From Beta vulgaris subsp. vulgaris (Eukaryota > Streptophyta > Magnoliopsida > Caryophyllales > Amaranthaceae): a DNA stretch of 64,000 bases. The position numbers were made by a program, and so were the translations under genes. Below, piece after piece: positions 1-9,562 of the stretch (its first letter is position 1; every line of letters begins with the position of its first letter). The stretch is taken from assembly GCF_026745355.1 (NCBI RefSeq), contig NC_079210.1, forward strand, positions 22,908,268-22,972,267, read 5' to 3'. The notes under the pieces were generated by a model that worked only from the letters and a program-made list of their open reading frames with translations, was not told the DNA's origin and ran no database searches.

Positions 1-851
1 ACAACTTCACACCACCACCACCGCCGCCGACCATGTGCTGCCAGCGCTCTTCCTTGTTCTTTCTTCTTGTTTTGGTTTGATTACTTTTCTTCTTTCTCAA
101 GTTTTGATTCAAGATTATGTTTTTATGTTTTGTTTTAGTACTAATTATGAATAGAAGCTTTAATCTACTATTTTAATGATGAATTTATGATTATATAAAT
201 TATGCGGTGAAACAAAAAAAAAATCAGATTAGATTTTTAATTATCAAAGCAAAGATTTTTAGGGTGTTAAAGATTGGAAAATCATAGTAGCATGTTATAA
301 ACTATGATATTGATTAAACTTATGAATTTAAGCATATTTAAGTATGTTTGAAGGGAGTTTTAATAAATTATATGTTGCTGGAATTTCAGAAAGGTTGTTG
401 TTAATGGAGTTTTATGGATTTCAATGATTAGTATAGTAGTAATATGCTAGTAGTACTCAGCTTTGCTGAGTACGCGCTTTATTTGTATGTGTTGATCATG
501 GCTTTGTCTTATTGATCCAGTGATGATCCATTCTTACTGAGCAGTTTCTCTAGTACACTGACATCTACATGTGTGCAGATGATGCATCATGGAGTTTCGG
601 AAATGGAGAGCTTGTGTAGCATGTTAATTATTTATTGTTTTGTAGCGGATACTTTATATTTAAGTTTGGTTTTTAAAGTTACTTTGTTATTTATTACATT
701 TCAATTCTAAAGTTTAGTTATATGTTTTCCGCTGCAAAATTTTGAATAAGCAGATACGTCACCATACGAGCGATAATGCTTTGATGATTCTCTAGTATTA
801 TATTAATTTGAAAAGTATTTTTGGAAAAGAGAGAATGATCCGGGTGTTACA
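1..851 (+). repeat. 5' LTR of element A (3' portion, internally deleted)
   Basis: The sequence aligns by eye with the 3' LTR at 9563-12118: the ACC-repeat tract near the start matches that near 10093, and the end GGGTGTTACA matches the end at 12118. About 1.1 kb present in the 3' LTR (roughly 10578-11690) is absent here, the join falling at GCTAG/TAGTACTCAG near position 450. Confidence 0.85.
453..473 (+). promoter_or_regulatory. Conserved LTR hairpin (perfect 9-bp stem, TTT loop)
   Basis: GTACTCAGC, then TTT, then GCTGAGTAC form a perfect inverted repeat. The same element recurs in every complete Tekay-like LTR of the window: 11695-11715 (one stem mismatch), 15228-15248, about 26547-26567, and on the minus strand at 17570-17588. 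It lies about 400 bases from the LTR end. Its conservation suggests an RNA or cis role (packaging, dimerisation or 3' processing), which is inference. Confidence 0.6.
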
Positions 852-877
852 GAGTGGTATCTGGATGCCATTTCTAG
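852..877 (+). other. Element A internal stub with degraded primer-binding site
   Basis: TGGTATC at 855-861 begins like the initiator-methionine-tRNA PBS seen intact in element B (TGGTATCAGAGC) but then diverges. The last bases, ATGCCATTT, also occur in reverse transcriptase of element B (MPF motif), so the deletion junction probably lies here. TAG at 875-877 is the CACTA target duplication. Confidence 0.55.
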
Positions 878-1170
878 CACTAGTACAGAAAAGGCAATTT
901 GCGTCGGATGTGAGGCGCCTATTTGCGTCGTACCATGGTGCGACGCCAAAGCCCTCGACGAAAATAACTAGGAAACGATCTGCGTCGTACGAGAAACGAC
1001 GCAGATGGTTGAGCTATTTGCGTCACACCTATATACGGTGTGACGCACATTGCCCTGCTGCCCTTGCCAGCAGGGGAAGGGCAATGTGCGTCGCACATGG
1101 TGAACAATTTGCGTCGCACATTGTGAACAATTTGCGTCGCACATCTTGCCATGTGCGACGCAAATGGCTC
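878..1170. repeat. Left TIR and subterminal repeat array of the CACTA element
   Basis: The motif TTTGCGTCG/CGACGCAAA and its variants occur about ten times in both orientations, often as short palindromic pairs such as GCGTCGTAC near GTGCGACGC. In En/Spm, subterminal repeats of this kind bind the transposon-encoded DNA-binding protein. Confidence 0.8.
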
Positions 1171-1338
1171 ATTATATTTTTTTTGTTTTTTCCGTTTTTT
1201 TTCAGATTTTCTGTTGGTTTGTTTACATATTACTAAAATTTGATGATTCAAAACTAAACAAACATTCATATTAATAATTGTGAGGGGAAAATTCGGCAGA
1301 GTCTCCTTTGTAATATGGATAACCAAGAAATCGTTGGG

Positions 1339-1340
<2 letters not shown>

Positions 1341-1412
<72 letters not shown>
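1341..1412. repeat. (AT)n microsatellite
   Basis: A perfect AT dinucleotide run of about 36 units lies between the CACTA left subterminal region and the end of its protease gene. Confidence 0.97.
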
Positions 1413-1414
<2 letters not shown>

Positions 1415-1530
1415 AAACCTGTTTCAATACATCTCAAATGATCCCAAGCAAGCAACCAATGTTGCCATACTCAACCAAGGTTGCAATAATAAACCAATTA
1501 TGTACATCTACTACACTTACTACACTAACA

Positions 1531-2744
1531 CTACTTGGCCTTTTCTTCTCCCACGAGATGTTGAAAGTATTGCGCAAAATTGTCTTTGATTTCGTTGATA
1601 TCTTCTATGGTGTATGGTTCAACGCTTGGAGGAAAATCTTATAAATATGTTAACTTAGTTAAAAAACTTTAAAATTATATAAGTAAAGTAACCAATTTAC
1701 AACATATACATACCTTCTTCAAATCATTTGACTCATAGAGATAGCGGACGATTTGAAACATGTATTTCATAACGAAATAGCCGCATTCATCTCCTCCCGT
1801 TTGTTGAGCACACTACACCACATTCAAATACACATATTAGAATCGAAAAATTAAGAAATATTAAATAGAACTATAAAATGCATATCAAATACAAAACCAT
1901 AAGAGTTTTACCTTCATAGATATCCAAGACAATTTTGTTGCCTTTTTGACACCTTCAAGGAGCAGGAATGATGTATATGCACTGAGTACAATAAAAGAAT
2001 TACTAGTTATAAAGTATTTAAAATATCATAAAATACATGTAAGAATTATAAGAATTATTAACTTACGTATGCATCGGTTCCTTGATAGCTAAGGATCTAT
2101 CTGATCTCCTAAGCGAATCAAATACATATACCGTTTTTTTGTGTAGAGAAAGGACGAGAAGAATCCAATGTTGACTAAAGCATGCAACAAAATGTGATAA
2201 GTTCATATATAAAGAAAAAAGGGAAGAATACTTTTCAATGTACGGAAGTTGGAAAATAAATCATACTTTTCAATGTATGGAAGCATGATGAATTTCATAT
2301 TTCGATTGGCTCTCAATGTCCTTTGCATGTAGTTGATCGCGGCAACTAGTTCATGGCGTAGCATGGTCTCCGAAATCATACTAGGACACATGAAACCAAT
2401 ATTTGAATCTCCATTCACATCACTATTATCTGACAAGAACCTACACTCCAAATATTTATAGTTAGATGCCAATAATAATAATAAATATCAAATTTGATTA
2501 GTTTAGAGTTTGAGAAATCTCACATCATAAATACTTGCAAAACGGATACATTAATCCATTCTCCCGTCAGAAGTTGGAAAACATCTTGTCGGGAGAGAAT
2601 GATCATCTGATCAGAAGGATAGTTGAAGTAGGAACCCCTATTAACTTCGATAGTAAAAGGCTCATCTGCAGGTTTTTGGCAAAACAAACGATGCATCTCC
2701 TTGACCGCATCAGACATACGCATCGAACATGGAAACACCTTCAT
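1531..2744 (-). pseudogene. Ulp1-like C48 cysteine protease carried by the CACTA element
   Basis: The minus strand shows successive coding blocks separated by short intron-like gaps. The first block (2744-2520) contains GEWINVSVLQVFMM. The second (about 2472-2220) contains NIGFMCPSMISETML and FIMLPYIE. Then come KTVYVFDSL (about 2150-2115), a GGDECGYFVMKYM block (about 1815-1730) and a final block ending in a stop at 1531-1533. The ECGYFVMK motif carries the expected catalytic cysteine of Ulp1/SENP-type peptidases. The HW-containing catalytic segment expected after FIMLPYIE is interrupted by a frame break. Ulp1 enzymes remove SUMO; plant transposons frequently carry relatives of unknown substrate. 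Here the ORF is broken and its start is fused to truncated transposase, so function is unlikely. Confidence 0.65.
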
Positions 2745-3966
2745 CCCACAACAATTTCAGATCTTGAAGAAGCGGGTCAAGATACACATCTATATCGTTT
2801 CCGGGTTGCTTAGGACCCGAAATAAGAAGCGATAGCATAATAAATTTACGCTTCATACATAACCAGGGAGGGAGATTATAAATTGTCAGTAGAACCGGCC
2901 AAGTGCTATGTTGGGTACCTAGTGTGCCAAATGGGTTCATCCCATCTGTACAAAGTCCAAGCCTAAGATTTCGAGGTTCTTTACCAAAACCGGGAAACTT
3001 TCGGTCGATATTTCTCCATTGCGGAGAATCGGCCGGATGTCTAAGCATCCCATCTTTCTTCCTCTCGTCCGCATGCCATCTTAGTAATCTAGCATTATTT
3101 TCATCCGAAAATAAACGCCTAAATCTCGGAATGATTGGTAGATACCAAAGAACCTTCGCCGGAGTTTCTTTCTTTCTCATCCCCTCATCATTATTCTCTT
3201 TTACCTTGTATCGAGACTTTCCACACCTAGGACACTCACGCAAATCCTGGTACTCGTTTCGATACAACACACAATCATTTTGACATGCATGTATCTTCTC
3301 ATATTCCATACCTAATGGACACAACAATTTCTTTGCCTCGTAGGTAGAGTTGGGCATTTCATTCCCTTCAGGTAGCAATTCTTGTAAAAAAGTGAACAAC
3401 TCACTTAGACTTTTATCTGTCCAACTATGCTTCGATTTCATATTGAACAATGTGAGGATTCCAGAAAGTTTAGTGAAATTCTCACACCCCGGATACATAG
3501 GTTTTTCCGCTGCACTTAAAATACTATCATACATATGCGGACGATCGGTTCTTTCATCCTCCAAATTGTGCAACATCTCATCTACTCATTTTTCATCATC
3601 TACCATGTCATTTTCATCATCTACCCTATCATTCTCATTATCACCATCTCCTTCAATCTCAACCTCAACCTCATCAACATGCAAATCATCACACAAGCTA
3701 GTGGAGCTCATACCCACATCATAAAACTCTCCATGCCATGTCCACCTAGTATAGTTACTCTTAAACCCACGACGAATCAAATGATCTTTAATTTGATCCA
3801 TATCACGATACCCCCTTGAGTTATTGCAATCACAACAAGGACACAAGACTAACTTTGACCCATTCTCCGATTGATGTTCTAACGCAACTCTGATAAATTC
3901 ATTAACCCCTTGTAGAAATGTCGTCGAAATTCGATTACCATACATCCAGTTTCGATCCATATTCAT
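2710..3966 (-). pseudogene. TNP2-type CACTA transposase, N-terminal part
   Basis: The N-terminal 126 residues (from 3966) match the transposase-associated domain: DRNWMYGNR near the start, a CPCCDC cysteine cluster and WTWHGE, ending in an acidic tail. An in-frame TGA at 3586-3588 interrupts the frame, three codons before a second block continuing to 2710 in the same frame. That block has TNP2 hallmarks: CPRCGKSRYK, LRLGLCTDGMNPFG and LWDEGVSMFDAY. The sequence then runs directly into the protease gene in another frame, so most of the catalytic C-terminal part of TNP2 is missing. With that deletion plus the stop, the element could move only if transposase were supplied by another copy. Confidence 0.85.
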
Positions 3967-4070
3967 ACACTAGAGAACCAAACAAGAATACAATCGATCA
4001 CATCATTCAAAGTAGTTTATCAAATGCAGTCATGACCATTTGGGTCCTTATCACTCCAACCTAACCCATC

Positions 4071-4287
4071 CTTGAGTTTCTCATCTCACTAGTGAATGAA
4101 CATTTGGTTTTCAATTCTAAGAAAAATCCGGCAGCACTTCCCTACAGTTCTCCAAGTACACGATGAAGATAGTAGTTAAACTATCAACATATGTACCCAG
4201 AGAACGCTTAGGGAAATGAGCCGGATCTTTCTTAGAATCAAAAACCAAACATTCATTCACATCCTAAGTGAGATAAGAAACTCAAAG
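4071..4287. repeat. Imperfect inverted repeat, arms about 90 bp, inside the CACTA element
   Basis: The arm at 4071-4160 (with TTGAGTTTCTCATCTCAC and CAATTCTAAGAAAAATCCGG) is mirrored by the arm at 4193-4287, leaving a loop of about 32 nt. It lies upstream of the transposase start on the minus strand and could form a stable hairpin in a transcript. Confidence 0.75.
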
Positions 4288-4299
4288 ACAGTCCCAAAC

Positions 4300-5280
4300 C
4301 GGGGACTATTCAAGACTTACTCCTAATGAGTAAGCCTCGAACGGGTATCTAGGCAAATGATGCACATTGCAATAAAACAACACAAACCAATCCATTCCTT
4401 AGATTTCCCTCCCACCTCATTAAGGTATGTCCATATAGGTTTGGTTATGATTCAACATATTTTTCCCAATCACATAATAACCAAACAATTCACATATATA
4501 CATTCCTAAATCCAAACTAATGGTTACATTAACATACATAAAAAAAATAACAAAAGATATAATACATACCTCTGCTCTCAAGGAGCAGCGAAGACGAGCA
4601 AAGTGCACGAGCTTGGAGAACCGGCAAACCGATGAGGACTAAGGTGGCAACTAAACTACAATGTAAAGGAATGACATAAGTTTCAAATTCTAAATTGAGC
4701 ATTCAAGAATTCTAACTCATAATTGAAGCACTTTCTAAAGAGAGCATTCAAGAAACTATATACTACACAAACAATACAAATTCATAAGCTACGAATATCC
4801 TAAATTTAATCTCAAATTATTTCACACATGTTTATCATGATTTGAATTCTAATTTTAACCCCTTAACAAAATTTAGAACTAAGATTATTCAAAACAACCC
4901 CTAAAAAAATTAAATAACTTGAAAATACATGATTAATATATATTAATACAAAAAAACAAAAAAAAAAACCGAAAAATACCTCCTTGTCGGCGGCGGGACC
5001 GACGGTGCAGCAAAGGGAGAGTGAGAGAGAGAACCGGTGCACCGGCGGCGATTGTAAGGAGAGTGTGAGCAAAGTTCCCGGCGAGATTGTGAGCAAAGTT
5101 CCGGGCGACGAAGATGGAAAGAGAATGAGAGAGTAAGGAAAGAGAATGAGAGAGAGGGGAAGAGAGAGAGAGAGAAAGAGAGAGAGAGGAAGTGCGCCGA
5201 AGAGGGCACCGACGAGAGTAAGGAGAGTGTGCGCCGGTGAGATTGTGAGCAACGTTCCCGGCGAGAGTGTGTGCGCAGAG
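4300..5280. other. CACTA non-coding interior (transposase upstream region)
   Basis: No gene is recognised. The left part is AT-rich. From about 4980 to 5280 it is GC-richer with GAGAGAG runs and repeated CGGCGAGATTGTGAGCAA-like phrases. The open frames through this tract are low-complexity Ser/Leu-rich and not credible proteins. It may be the 5' leader or promoter of the minus-strand transposase transcript. Confidence 0.5.
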
Positions 5281-6469
5281 TAGAGCTGCTAAAATCTGAC
5301 ACGACCCGTTTACACGACACGAACCCGACCCGTTTTTAGCGGGTTTGGGTCAAGGTTTCCGACCCGTTTAATTAAATGACACGACACGACACGACACGCT
5401 AATTAAACGGGTTGGGTTCGGGTTTGAGTCTCCAACCCGCCAAACCCGTATAACCCGTTTTAATTAAAAAGCCAGGTTTTCATAAATAAGCTGCCCAGGT
5501 CCATTTATCTTATGTTTTGGCCTTTTGGGCCCAATATGTAAGTAAATGTAAGAGATAAAAGTCCAACAGAAGGAAACCCTAGCAGCTTTGAGGAGAGAGA
5601 AAAAATAACCTTCACTTCTTCTTCTTCACTTTCTGGATTCAATCTCCCAATATCTTTTCTGGTTTCACGTCATTTTCTGGTTTCCATTTCAATTTTTTCA
5701 CTTCTTCTTCTTCACTTTTTGGATTCAATCTCCCAATATCTTCAATTGTACAAGGTAAATTGCTATTTTTTTAAATTCTTTTAGTTGTTTTTGCACTTTA
5801 ATTTACATGTTTCATGTTCATTCTTTTTGCAGTATAATGTTCGAATTTCTATTTTTTTTGCATGTTTTTAAATTGATACCTTATTGTAGATTAAGCCTGC
5901 GTTTAATTGTTGAATTGATGTGTAAATATTGTGTAATCAAGTGGCGGGAATGAGCGTTGATATAGACGATGATGATGATCATGCGAGCTCGAAGAATGTA
6001 TCGGAAGCTACTTAGATTGACTTGCATTTAGGCTTTTTATAAAATGTGTGGAATTTGTAATTTGGTTTGGAATTCATGTATGTTTCAATGTTTGTTTTAG
6101 ACTTTGTGTTTGTATTTGTAATTTGTTTTAGACTTTGAATTGGTATTTGCTTTACATTTTATGTGGCTTCCAATTTCCCCAATTTCAATTAAGTCAAATT
6201 AATCAGTTATGTTGCATGCCAAAAATGGCAGAATATTAGAGCAAAAAACAGGTTACAAATAGGGCAGAAAATCAGATTTTATTGACAGAAAAAAGCCAAA
6301 AACAGGTTAAACGGGTTATCAGGTCGGGTTCGGGTTATGCGGGTCGGGTTCAGGTTTCAGCTTCTGACCCGTATAATTAAACGGGTCGGGTTCAGGTTGG
6401 GGATTCTCAACCCGTTTAATTTTTGACACGACACGAAATGAACACGACACGACACGTTTAGCACCTCTA
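5281..6469. mobile_element. Non-autonomous hAT transposon nested in the CACTA element
   Basis: The ends are TAGAGCTGCTAAAA on the left and the inverted TTTAGCACCTCTA on the right, with an exact 8-bp target duplication GCGCAGAG (5273-5280 and 6470-6477), diagnostic of hAT. Subterminal regions are dense in ACCCG/CGGGT motifs. The interior keeps what looks like a leader with an 86-bp-period duplication (5611-5656 and 5697-5742) and a short acidic start (MSVDIDDDDDH, about 5950-6012) that hits a stop. It is therefore a deletion derivative that lost its transposase. Confidence 0.92.
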
Positions 6470-6579
6470 GCGCAGAGTGTCGCAGGAGAGAGAGAGGAGG
6501 GATAGCAGAAGTTGTAGAGTTAGGACTCGAAAATAAAGAAAGACGTTGGGAAATATTATCAAAAAGAGGGGGAGAGCCT

Positions 6580-6895
6580 TGTGCGTCGCAACTAAGGCAC
6601 GTGCGACGCAAATGACTAATGTGTGTCGCACCCTTCCCCTGGTGTGACGCACATTAGTCTCCCTTAGCTTCCCATAGTCGCATGATTTGTGTCGCACGTG
6701 TGCACCATGCGACGCAAAACCATAATATGCGTCGCACTAATGTACCATGCGACGCATATTAGGCGTGTCCTGGTACTGTTTTTGATGTTTTGCGGCGTAC
6801 TCTGTTTGTCATGCGACGCAAATAGGTATTTTGCGTCACTTCCGTGTCTATGCGACGCAAATACGGGGACGCAAATCATGCTTTTTCTACTAGTG
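6580..6895. repeat. Right subterminal repeats and TIR of the CACTA element
   Basis: Repeated GTGCGTCGCA, GTGCGACGCA and ATGCGACGCA motifs in both orientations end at the inverted CACTA terminus. They mirror the left subterminal array. Confidence 0.85.
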
Positions 6896-9287
6896 TAGAT
6901 AAGTTCGTGGTGGTTTTCGTTGATGATATGCTGATATATTCGAGGAACGAAATAGAGCATGATGAGTACATGAAAATTATTTTGGAGAGGCTTAGGAAGA
7001 ATCAACGACATGCCAAGTTCTCTAAGTGTGACTTTTGTTTGGAGAAAGTAGCATTTTTGGGTCACTATGTGTCTAAGGAAGGAGTCTCTGTAGATCATGC
7101 TAAGATTCAAGCTGTGGTGAGTGGCCATCTCCAAAGCATGTGTCAAATATTAGAAGTTCCCACGTCTAGCTGGCTATTATAGGAGATTTGTGAGGATTTC
7201 TAGAAGATAGCGAGACCCATGACCAATTTGATGAAAAAGTAGTCAAAATTTGAGTGGAGTGAAAAGTGTGAAGAAGCCTTTTAGATTTTTAAGGAATGTT
7301 TAACCTTCGCACCTATTTTGACCCTGCCTGATGGGAATGAGGGATTTAAGGTGTATAATGATATTTCAAAGAATGGTTTGGGATGTGTATTACAGCAAAA
7401 TGGGAAGCTAATCGCATATGCGTCCCGTCAGTTGAAACCTTCTGAGGCTAATTACCCTACCCACGATCTAGAGTTAGTCGCCATAGTGTTTGCATTGAAG
7501 ATTTGTTGACATTACCTCTATGGGACAACCTGTAAAATATTTACCGACCATAAGAGCTTGAAGTACATTTTCACCGAAAAAGACCTGAATGTGAGGCAGA
7601 GAAGATGGTTGGAGTTGATTAAAGACTATGACCTATACATCCAGTGTCATGAGGGGAAAGCAAATACAGTTTTCGAAGCCTTGAGTAGGAAGTCGAGCCA
7701 TAGCGTGATTGCCTTGATAGTCCCTGAGGAGTTGTGCCGAGATATGCAAAGGCTGAGCCTATAAATTCTAAATCATGGGGACAGTTTAGGCAGGACTGAG
7801 TGCTTTATCATTAGGGTTGTCAGTTGTTGATGAGATCAAAAGAGGGTCAAGTTGGGGATGAGCACCTAGATAAGATTAAGGAGAAGATGAAGCAAGGTAA
7901 GGAGGCCGACTTTAAGATCCGTGATGATGGAAGTTTGAGGTTTAAGGGAAGGTGGTGTGTACCACAAAAATGTAATGAGCTTAAGAGATGTCTTATGGAT
8001 GAAGGGCATAACACTACATATTCTGTGCACCCTGGGGGTGACAAGTTGTACAAAGACCTTAAGGGTATCTATTGGTGGCCAAATATGATGCTTGAGGTAG
8101 CCGAATATGTGTCTAAGTGCCTAACCTATCAGAAAATGAAGATAAACCATAAGAGACCCATGGAGAAGGTTCAATCCTTAGAGGTTCCTAGATAGAAGTG
8201 GGATTCTATTTCTATGGATTTTGTGACTGCTTTGCATAGGACGAGGAGTGGCAATGATACTATTTGGGTTATTGTTGACATACTGATGTAGTCAATCGTA
8301 TTTATACCTATTAAGGAGATATGTAAAAAGAAGCAACTTGCAAAGACGTACATTAGGCATGTAGTGAGATTGCATGAGGTTCCAAGGGATATTCTTTCTG
8401 ATCGTGATTCGAGGTTCCTCTCGAAATTGTGGAAAAAGGTCCAAATAAATCTTGGGACAACGTTAAAGATGATTACAACCTTTCACCCTGCGACTAATGG
8501 TCAGACGGAGAGGACTAACCAAACCATGGAGAATATGTTGAGAGCGTGTGGTATTGATTTCTAAGGTAGCTGGGAGGACCAATTATACCGGATTCTAATT
8601 TTCATATAACAATAGCTATCATGCGAGCATAAGATGACACCTTTCGAGGCACTATATGGACAGAAGTGTAGAAGCCTCATCTGCTGGAATCACTTTAGAA
8701 AGAATATAGTCTTGGGGACAAAGTTTATTGAGGAAACCGTCAAAAATGTCAAACTAATTCAGGCTAGAATTCAAGTTGCTCAAGATAGGCAAAAGAGTTA
8801 TGTCGGCTAAAAATGACGCGAAGATGAGTTTACAGTAGGTGATAAAGTGATTTTGAAAGTATCACCAACTAAAGGCGTTATGAGATTTGGGAAAAAGGGC
8901 AAGTGAAGTGCCAAATATGTAGACCCATATAAGATTTGGAGAGAATTGGGAAAGTAGCTTATAGGTTGGCATTACCAATGGAGTTTGAAAAGATGTATGA
9001 TGTGTTGCACATTTCCCAACTCAAAGCATTATATCCCTGATGAGCGTCATATTCTAGAGCCTGAGCGGATACAGATCGATATTAGCCTCACATATGAGGA
9101 AAGGCCTGTGAAGATTCTTGACAGAAAGGTGCGTAGTACATGCAATAAGGATGTCCATATCGTGAAAGTACTTTGGTCTAACCATGAGTCTGGAGAGGCA
9201 ACGTGGGAAGCCGAAGATGAAATGAAGAAGAAATATCCAGACTTGTTCCTTGAGGTGAGTTATGAGGGCGTAACTCTTTTTCTTTAA
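6896..9287 (+). pseudogene. Element A pol remnant: RT C-terminus, RNase H, integrase, chromodomain
   Basis: The remnant starts in reverse transcriptase at the catalytic segment VVFVDDMLIYS. It continues through the RT connection, RNase H ([28 protein letters not shown]), the integrase zinc-binding region (about 8010-8140), the integrase core (SDRDSRFLSKLW; FHPATNGQTERTNQ) and a chromodomain-like C-terminus ending TWEAEDEMKKKYPDLF. At least four in-frame stops and several frameshifts break it. In the first RNase H motif the usual acidic residue of SDAS is changed (NDIS). The N-terminal half (gag, protease, RT fingers) was lost before or with the event that left the short stub at 852-877. Confidence 0.9.
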
Positions 9288-9562
9288 GGAGGGTAGAATG
9301 CGATAGAATTTCGCGTTTTTTACCTATTTATATTAGATTTGTTTGCATTTTTATGCTTATATTGGTGATTTGCACATATTGGTGCAAAATAAATAGATTA
9401 TGCACACTGAAAAATGAGTTCAAGAGTAATGTAAGTGAGTTTTAAAGTTGTGCACATGAGTAGAACAAATATTTTTCGAATGAAAATTTAGATCAAATTT
9501 TTTCGAAATATGGGAGTTTTGTGTCAAGTTTTGGGACGAAACTTCTTTTAAGAGGGGTAGAC
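9288..9562 (+). other. Element A pol-to-LTR spacer with polypurine tracts
   Basis: Two purine tracts follow pol: AAGGAGGGTAGAA right after the stop, and AAGAGGGGTAG at about 9550-9560, immediately before the LTR. The second is the likely plus-strand primer. The same two-tract arrangement is seen in element B. Confidence 0.6.

Larger units (their letters stand above)
878..6895 (-). mobile_element. CACTA (En/Spm) transposon, deletion derivative
   Basis: The left end begins CACTAGTACAGAAAAGG and the right end is its imperfect inverted copy, finishing TTTTTCTACTAGTG. A 3-bp target duplication, TAG, flanks both sides (875-877 and 6896-6898). Subterminal GCGTCGCA-type repeats in both orientations fill roughly the outer 300 bp at each end. 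The interior, on the minus strand, holds a truncated TNP2 transposase followed by a Ulp1-like C48 protease. A non-autonomous hAT is inserted near the right end. The element lies inside gypsy element A. Confidence 0.93.

Noticed and set aside
1315..1644. Open frames over the AT repeat with Ile-Tyr runs
   Set aside because: The frames exist only because ATAT lacks stops; true coding on the minus strand here belongs to the C48 protease end.
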